Shown one piece after another: positions 58,344 to 64,000 of a stretch of 64,000 nucleotides of DNA (its first letter is position 1; each line of letters opens with the position of its first letter). This DNA comes from Nocardia vinacea (lineage in GTDB: Bacteria; Actinomycetota; Actinomycetes; Mycobacteriales; Mycobacteriaceae). The position numbers and the translations under genes are program-made. A model generated the notes under the pieces. The model did no database searches and was not told the DNA's origin. It saw only the letters and a list, made by a program, of their open reading frames with translations. The DNA lies in the NCBI RefSeq assembly GCF_035920345.1, contig NZ_CP109149.1, forward strand, positions 2,604,001-2,668,000. The letters run 5' to 3'.

Positions 58344-61300
58344 ATGGATAGGGTTCGTCGCACTGTTCGGGGTCGAATTCGCCGCAGATCGAGTAGCCCG
58401 CTCTTCATGCAGTTGTTGGGGGCCGCGGTCGAATCCGCGGCCGACTCGATCGCGATCCGCTACAACCCGACCGGCGAACCCGCTGATCAGCGCGAACTCA
58501 CCTACACGGAGCTGGACGAGTCGTCATCACGACTGGCACGGGAACTGATCGAGCGGGGCGTGGGCCCCGGCGACCTCGTCGCCGTCGGCTTCACCCGCTC
58601 GATCGAATCCGTGCTGGCCGTATGGGCCGTCGCCAAGACCGGTGCGGCCTACGTGCCGGTCGACCCCACCCTTCCGCCGGAGCGCAGCGAATACATCGTC
58701 GCCGACTCTCGGGCGGTGCTGGGGCTCACCGACTCGACGCATCGCTCGCGGTTCGGCACCGAGATCTACTGGCTCGACATCGATGATCCGCTGCACCGGG
58801 AACGGATCGCGGCCCGGCCTGCACATCCGATCTCCTACGTCGACCGGGTGGGCACACCGACCGAACAGCATCCGGCGTACGTCATCTACACCTCCGGCTC
58901 CACCGGTCGCCCGAAGGGCGTTGTGGTGACGCACGCAGGTATTGCGATGCTGGTGAACGCTCAGCGAGAGCGCTACGCGGTCGATGGCGATTCGCGGGTG
59001 CTGCACGTTTGTTCGCCGAACTTCGACGTATCGGTGCTCGAGCTGCTGCTGGCCTTCAGTTCCGGCGCGACGCTCCTGGTGGCCCCGCCGACGGTGTTCG
59101 GCGGCGCCGAGCTCGCCGACCTGTTACGCCGTGAACGTGTCACGCACATGCTGATCACGCCCGCGGCGCTGGAGTCGGTCGATCCGGTCGGACTCGACAC
59201 GTTGCGGGCCGTGGTCGTTGCGGGTGATGCGTTCGGCCCCCGACTGGTCGAGCGGTGGGCGGTCGCCGGACGGTCTTTCTACAACGCTTACGGGCCCACC
59301 GAGGCCACCATTCTCGCCACTGGTAGCGCCGAGTTGGTGCCCGGTCAGCCGATCACCATCGGTACCGCCCTGCCGGGTGTCGGCGCGGTAGTGCTCGATT
59401 CGCGGTTGCGGCCGGTACCCGCCGAAGTGATCGGCGAACTCTACCTTTCCGGTCCCGCGCTCGCGCAGGGCTATCTGGGCCGAGCGGCGCTCACGGCGGA
59501 ACGATTCGTGGCGAATCCGTTCAGCGGGGAAGTCGGCAACCCTGGCGCACGGATGTATCGCACCGGCGATTTGGTGCGGCGCCGCATGGCCGATGGCGCG
59601 ATCGAATATCTGGGACGCTCGGATTTCCAGGTCAAGATCCGCGGCTTCCGTATCGAGCCAGGTGAGATCGACGCCGCACTGACCGGTCACCCCGATATCG
59701 AATACGCCGCGACTCTCGGCAAGCTCGCGCCCTCCGGCGCGACCGTACTGGTCTCTTATGTGCTGCCGCGCAACGGCATTTCCATCGATGCCGGAGAACT
59801 CCTGCGCTTCGCCGGAGCCGCATTGCCCGGCCATATGGTGCCGTCCGCGATCGTCGTTCTCGACGCGATCCCCTTGTCCCCCAACGGAAAGCTCGATCGG
59901 CAGGCGTTGCCGGAGCCGGTTTTCGAGGCGGCGGTGTCGCGTGCCCCTGTCGGCGCCGTCGAATCCCGGCTCGCCGAGTTGTATGCACAAGTGCTCGGTG
60001 TGCGGGTCGGGGCGGAGGACTCGTTCTTCGCCGCAGGTGGAGACAGCATCCTATCGATCCAGCTGGTCTCGCGGGCCCGTGCGGCAGGGATAGTGTTCAC
60101 CCCCCAGGATGTGTTCGAGCAGCGCACCGTGGCCGGGTTGGCGCGGGTCGCGGTTGTCGGTTCCGAACCCACGCCGAGGCTCGCGGAGTTACCCGGCGGC
60201 GGCGTCGGGGAGATTCCGCTGACACCGGTGCTGGCCGCCCACCTCCTCGGGGGGAGGTCGTTCGGCCGGTTCTCCCAGCACATGGTGCTTGCCCTACCCG
60301 AGCACATCGACCGGGCGGGTTTGGTGGCCACGCTCGCCGCGGTGCTGGACCACCACGACATGCTGCGCGCACGGTTGTGGTCCGACGACGGGCGATGGCA
60401 GCTGCACACTCTGCCGCCGGGTGCGATGGACGTGGATACCCTGCTCACTCGTGTCGACGTGCCCGTGGGACTGGACATCGATGAGTTATGCGGAACTGCC
60501 AGTGCGGCAATGGATTCCGCCCTCGATACGCTCGACCCGGCGTCGGCTCGGATGATCGCCTGCACCTGGCTGTCTCGACCGGACGGCCGGGATGCGCTGA
60601 TCATCGCCGCGCATCACTACGTGATCGATGGTGTGTCGTGGCGCATTCTGATCTCTGACTTGGTGACCGCGTGGGCGCAACGCGACGGTGGCCACCGGAT
60701 CGCCCTGCCCGATGTCGGCACGTCGTTCCGGCGGTGGGCGCACGGTCTGGTCGAGGCGGCGACCGCCGCGGACCGTTCCGGCGAACTGCCGTACTGGCGG
60801 CAGGTTCTGACCGTCGCTGATCCGCTATTGGGCGCGCGGGCACTCGACCCGGTCGTCGACACAGCGGCAACGGTGCGGTATTTCACCATCACGGTGCCGG
60901 CCGAGGTCACCCATGCGGTCTTGACCGAATTGCCGAGGCTGTATCGGAGCGGAGTCAACGACGGTCTGCTCGCGGCGTTGGCGCTCGCGGTGCGCTCATG
61001 GCGGGCGAAAAGAGGGGTCGATGCCGCGACCACGCGAATCCGGCTCGAGGGACACGGTCGTGAAGAAACCGCCGTCGCCGGTGCCGACCTGAACCGCACT
61101 GTCGGCTGGTTCACCAGCATGTATCCGGTGGTGCTCGATCTGTCCGGCATCGACGCCGATGCCGCATGGAATACTGCCGACGCGACCGCGGCGATGCTCA
61201 AGACGGTGAAGGAGCAGCTGCTCGCGGTGCCGGATAAAGGCATCGGTTTCGGCATGCTGCGTCATCTCGACACCGATACCGCAGGCGAACTCGACGGTGC

Positions 61301-64000
61301 GCTGGGCCAGATCGGTTTCAATTATCTCGGTCGGATTTCCGCAGGCGACTTGCCGGAGGGGCTGACGGATCGTAGTTGGCTGCCGACCGCCGACTGGGGC
61401 GCCCCGGAAGCTGCCCAGGATCGGGCGATGCCCGCGGCCGCCGTGGTGGATATCAACGCGATCGTTACCGATGCCGACGCGGGCGCGCAGATGAACGCGT
61501 CGTTCGCGTACGCGTCCGAGATCCTCGACGAGGACTCCGTGCGGGAGCTGGCCGAGTACTGGGTGGCCGCACTGACCATGCTTGCCGGACATGTACACGA
61601 TCCGGCGGCCGGTGGCCTGACTCCGGCGGATGTCCCGCTCGTGCGGATCACCCAGGGTGAACTCGATATCTGGCAGCGGGAGCACCCGGGTCTGCTCGAT
61701 GTCCTGCCGCTGTCGCCCCTGCAGCTCGGATTGCTTTTCCTGACACAGCTTTCGGACGATTCGGCAGATCCCTATCTGCTGCAGTTGGCGGTGGAGTTGT
61801 CCGGCGTGATCGATCTGGATCGCCTACGGCGGGCGGCGCAAACGATGTTGGATCGGCATGTGACCCTGCGTGCCGCGTTCAGAACTTCGGTCGATGGCAC
61901 CCCGGTCCAGATCGTCGCCGAGTCTGTGGCGGTCCCGTGGCGGATCGTCGACACCTCGGACGCCGATCCGGCGTCGCTCCTAACCGCCGAAGCACGCGTC
62001 GGATTCGATCCGACGGTGGCGCCGCTGCTGCGATTCACGGTGTATCGCACGAACTCCGGGCGCGTACATCTGGTTTTGACCGCGCATCACATCCTGTTGG
62101 ATGGCTGGTCGATGCCGTTGCTGATGAAGGAACTACTGGTTTCCTATGCGGCCGACGGTGATTCGACACCGCTGCCGCGAGTCCGGCCGTATCGGGACTA
62201 TCTCGCGTGGTTGGCGCGCTACGACCGGGACGCCACCGTGCAGACGTGGCGCGCGGCGCTGGCAGGTCTGACGCCGACGCGGCTGGCCACGACCCTGCCG
62301 CCGCCCGCGACGCCCGCCGACGGCCATGGGGTTTGCGCCGCCGACCTTTCACCCGCCGCGACAGCGGAGCTGCTGAGGTTCGCCGCCGCAACCGAGGTCA
62401 CCGTCAATACGGTGGTCCAGGCGGCGTGGGGTCTGGTGCTCGCGGCCTGTGCCGGAGGTGACGATGTCGTGTTCGGCGCGGTGGTTTCCGGGCGGCCGCC
62501 GCAGGTCGACGGGGTCGACGAAATGGTCGGCCTGTTCGCCAATACCGTCCCGGTTCGGGTTCGGTTCGACTCCGGTACACCGGTGCGGCAACTGCTGATT
62601 CGGCTGCAGTCCGAACAGGTTTCGTTGCTCGACTGTCATCACATCGGGTTGGCCGATATTCAGCGCGCCGCGGGTGCGGGCGAGTTGTTCGATTCTCTCG
62701 TGGCTTTCGAGTCGTATCCCATCGACACCGATGGTTTGCGGCAGGCCCACGCGACGATCGACGGGCTGGAAGTCGTCGATCTCCAAGGTCGCAACTTCAC
62801 GCACTATCCGGTGGCTGTCGTGGCCGAGTTGGGCACTCAACTGCATATACAAGTGCAGTACCGGCGCGACATGATCACCACCGCCACCGCGCAGGCGCTC
62901 GCCGCGCGGTTGCGGGTGCTGATCGGTGAATTCGTTGCGACGCCGGAGCGCACGCCGGCGGAAATCAATCGGTTCTTCGATGATCGCGGCGATCTGATCG
63001 CGCAGACGCGCTACTGGCGCACCGCGCTCCAGGGGATACCGGATGAGCTGAACCTGCCCATGGATCGCCCACGGCCTGCGGTCCCCTCTCGTGCGGACTC
63101 GTGCGTCGAGTTCGAGATCGGTGCGGATTTGCAGCACCGGCTACATCAAGTCGCGCACGACACGACGGTGTTCACCGTCGTACACGCGACCTTGGCGGTA
63201 CTGCTTGCGCGACTATCGGGGACCGATGACATCGCGATCGGCACCCCCGTCGAAACGAGCGGATCGGTCAACACGGTCGTACTGCGCACCAGGGTGCCGG
63301 GTGAAATCTCCTTCGACGATCTGCTCGCGCAGGCGAAAGACATCGCCCTACAGGCGTTCACACGAGCAGACCTGCCCTTCGACGAGTTGGTAGCACTGCT
63401 GGATCCGGTTCGGTCGGACGCACGTCACCCGCTGGTACAGGTGATGTTGTCCGCCGGTGATCGGACTCCCGTCGCACGCGGGCCATTCGATCTGTCCCTG
63501 CACGTCCGGGAGAACCGAGACAGCGCCTGCATCGCCGCGAACCTGTCCTTCGCGCCCGATCTGTTCGACCGGCGCACCGTGGAGATTTTCGCCGAGCGAT
63601 TCCTGCGGCTGCTGGCGGCCGCGGTGCACCACCCCGGGGACCCGATCGGTGATTTGCCGTTGCTCGGCGACGACGAGCTGGCCCTGCTGACCCGGGTCCA
63701 CGACGATGCCGTGCGGGCGCCCCGGTTGCTGCCTGATCTGCTGACCAGTGGACTCGCCTTGGGCCGGGACCGGGTGGCGGTGCGATACCGGGGTCGGTCG
63801 ATCAGTTACGGCGAACTCGACGAACAGTCGTCGCGGTTGGCGAGAGTCCTGATCGATCGAGGTGTCGGTCCCGAACTGCCGGTCGCGGTGTCACTACCCC
63901 GTTCCTACGAGATGGTGCTGGCAGCAATCGCGATCGCCAAGGCCGGTGGTGCGCACCTGCCGGTCGACCCGGCTCATCCCGCGCATCGGGTGCGGCACAT
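58344..64000 (+). CDS. Non-ribosomal peptide synthetase (5' part; A-T-E-C-half C-A...)
   Basis: The frame starts at ATG 58344 (MDRVRRTVRGRIRRRSSSPL, a basic front common in Nocardia NRPSs) and runs 1885 codons off the right edge. Order: adenylation 1 (TSGSTGRPKGV; FDVSVLE; AYGPTEATI; YRTGDLVRR), thiolation with AGGDS (Ser568), epimerisation (HHYVIDG at 757-763, EGHGRE, VGWFTSMYPV), a full condensation domain (HHILLDG at 1248-1254, VSGRPP, VGLFANTVPVR), the second half only of another condensation domain (about 1550-1770, from YWRTALQGIPDEL), then the start of adenylation 2 (SISYGELDEQSSRL). Module 1 should load and epimerise a residue to the D form. The amino acid is not predicted: by-eye pocket residues D-V-L match no code I trust. 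No condensation domain precedes A1, so this starts the chain. Confidence 0.92.
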   Translation, partial: MDRVRRTVRGRIRRRSSSPLFMQLLGAAVESAADSIAIRYNPTGEPADQRELTYTELDESSSRLARELIERGVGPGDLVAVGFTRSIESVLAVWAVAKTGAAYVPVDPTLPPERSEYIVADSRAVLGLTDSTHRSRFGTEIYWLDIDDPLHRERIAARPAHPISYVDRVGTPTEQHPAYVIYTSGSTGRPKGVVVTHAGIAMLVNAQRERYAVDGDSRVLHVCSPNFDVSVLELLLAFSSGATLLVAPPTVFGGAELADLLRRERVTHMLITPAALESVDPVGLDTLRAVVVAGDAFGPRLVERWAVAGRSFYNAYGPTEATILATGSAELVPGQPITIGTALPGVGAVVLDSRLRPVPAEVIGELYLSGPALAQGYLGRAALTAERFVANPFSGEVGNPGARMYRTGDLVRRRMADGAIEYLGRSDFQVKIRGFRIEPGEIDAALTGHPDIEYAATLGKLAPSGATVLVSYVLPRNGISIDAGELLRFAGAALPGHMVPSAIVVLDAIPLSPNGKLDRQALPEPVFEAAVSRAPVGAVESRLAELYAQVLGVRVGAEDSFFAAGGDSILSIQLVSRARAAGIVFTPQDVFEQRTVAGLARVAVVGSEPTPRLAELPGGGVGEIPLTPVLAAHLLGGRSFGRFSQHMVLALPEHIDRAGLVATLAAVLDHHDMLRARLWSDDGRWQLHTLPPGAMDVDTLLTRVDVPVGLDIDELCGTASAAMDSALDTLDPASARMIACTWLSRPDGRDALIIAAHHYVIDGVSWRILISDLVTAWAQRDGGHRIALPDVGTSFRRWAHGLVEAATAADRSGELPYWRQVLTVADPLLGARALDPVVDTAATVRYFTITVPAEVTHAVLTELPRLYRSGVNDGLLAALALAVRSWRAKRGVDAATTRIRLEGHGREETAVAGADLNRTVGWFTSMYPVVLDLSGIDADAAWNTADATAAMLKTVKEQLLAVPDKGIGFGMLRHLDTDTAGELDGALGQIGFNYLGRISAGDLPEGLTDRSWLPTADWGAPEAAQDRAMPAAAVVDINAIVTDADAGAQMNASFAYASEILDEDSVRELAEYWVAALTMLAGHVHDPAAGGLTPADVPLVRITQGELDIWQREHPGLLDVLPLSPLQLGLLFLTQLSDDSADPYLLQLAVELSGVIDLDRLRRAAQTMLDRHVTLRAAFRTSVDGTPVQIVAESVAVPWRIVDTSDADPASLLTAEARVGFDPTVAPLLRFTVYRTNSGRVHLVLTAHHILLDGWSMPLLMKELLVSYAADGDSTPLPRVRPYRDYLAWLARYDRDATVQTWRAALAGLTPTRLATTLPPPATPADGHGVCAADLSPAATAELLRFAAATEVTVNTVVQAAWGLVLAACAGGDDVVFGAVVSGRPPQVDGVDEMVGLFANTVPVRVRFDSGTPVRQLLIRLQSEQVSLLDCHHIGLADIQRAAGAGELFDSLVAFESYPIDTDGLRQAHATIDGLEVVDLQGRNFTHYPVAVVAELGTQLHIQVQYRRDMITTATAQALAARLRVLIGEFVATPERTPAEINRFFDDRGDLIAQTRYWRTALQGIPDELNLPMDRPRPAVPSRADSCVEFEIGADLQHRLHQVAHDTTVFTVVHATLAVLLARLSGTDDIAIGTPVETSGSVNTVVLRTRVPGEISFDDLLAQAKDIALQAFTRADLPFDELVALLDPVRSDARHPLVQVMLSAGDRTPVARGPFDLSLHVRENRDSACIAANLSFAPDLFDRRTVEIFAERFLRLLAAAVHHPGDPIGDLPLLGDDELALLTRVHDDAVRAPRLLPDLLTSGLALGRDRVAVRYRGRSISYGELDEQSSRLARVLIDRGVGPELPVAVSLPRSYEMVLAAIAIAKAGGAHLPVDPAHPAHRVRH

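Overview
The window comes from a high-GC actinomycete of the Mycobacteriales, and Nocardia or a close relative fits best. The signs are very high third-position GC, frequent GTG/TTG starts with GGAGG-type ribosome binding sites, a cutinase, a secreted LIP-type lipase, mycobacterial-type iniA and iniC genes, a TIGR00027-type methyltransferase, a four-domain fused acyl-CoA carboxylase, a gas vesicle cluster of the actinobacterial order, and a large NRPS. No rRNA, tRNA, CRISPR array, transposase or integrase was seen. The taxonomic call is inference.

Layout. 1-8.7 kb: a molybdopterin (sulfite-oxidase fold) oxidoreductase cut by the left edge, a cutinase with a striking operator region, a giant biotin-dependent carboxylase followed by a strong hairpin terminator, a small helical protein, a membrane protein and a frameshifted secreted protein. 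8.7-16.5 kb: a luciferase-family gene remnant, a secreted lipase with paired palindromes upstream, a small catabolic-looking operon (DUF1330, LLM oxidoreductase, VOC protein, truncated TIM-barrel isomerase), then an LVIVD-repeat protein, a DUF305 protein and an unlisted 47-residue membrane peptide, then a DUF4344 metallopeptidase-like lipoprotein.

16.7-22.5 kb is the most distinctive part. It is an ini-type locus: a VDQQAP-repeat protein in the iniB position, an IniA-like dynamin GTPase, a membrane-anchored Hsp70-fold ATPase preceded by a heptanucleotide microsatellite, and a convergent IniC-like dynamin GTPase. The mycobacterial iniBAC genes respond to cell-wall inhibitors. The Hsp70-like partner and the repeat protein here suggest a variant envelope or membrane-remodelling machine. 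22.7-24.4 kb adds small secreted proteins, a trypsin-like protease and an FHA/winged-helix regulator.

24.6-29.4 kb is a carbohydrate-type ABC importer with a fused MalF-MalG permease, no ATPase gene and a TPR membrane protein. 29.4-34.7 kb is a ten-gene gas vesicle operon (two accessory genes, then gvpA-F-G-O-J-L-S-K) with nearly every stop and start overlapping. 34.9-45.3 kb holds a VOC/MarR pair around a long operator, a PucR-type regulator followed by a complete pyruvate/acetoin dehydrogenase complex (E3, E1alpha, E1beta, E2), a BASS-family symporter and an MFS exporter/MarR operon with its own operator. 45.3-46.8 kb is a DUF2637 (SpdB-like) gene and about 1 kb of degenerate DNA. 46.8-58 kb has a CYTH-CHAD protein, two divergent Ser/Thr kinases (one a kinase-ATPase-TPR-LuxR regulator split by a one-base frameshift, the other a polytopic kinase with DFN in place of DFG), a methyltransferase and an acyltransferase-3/SGNH protein. 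From 58.3 kb to the right edge runs an NRPS (A-T-E-C, an orphan half-condensation domain, then A).
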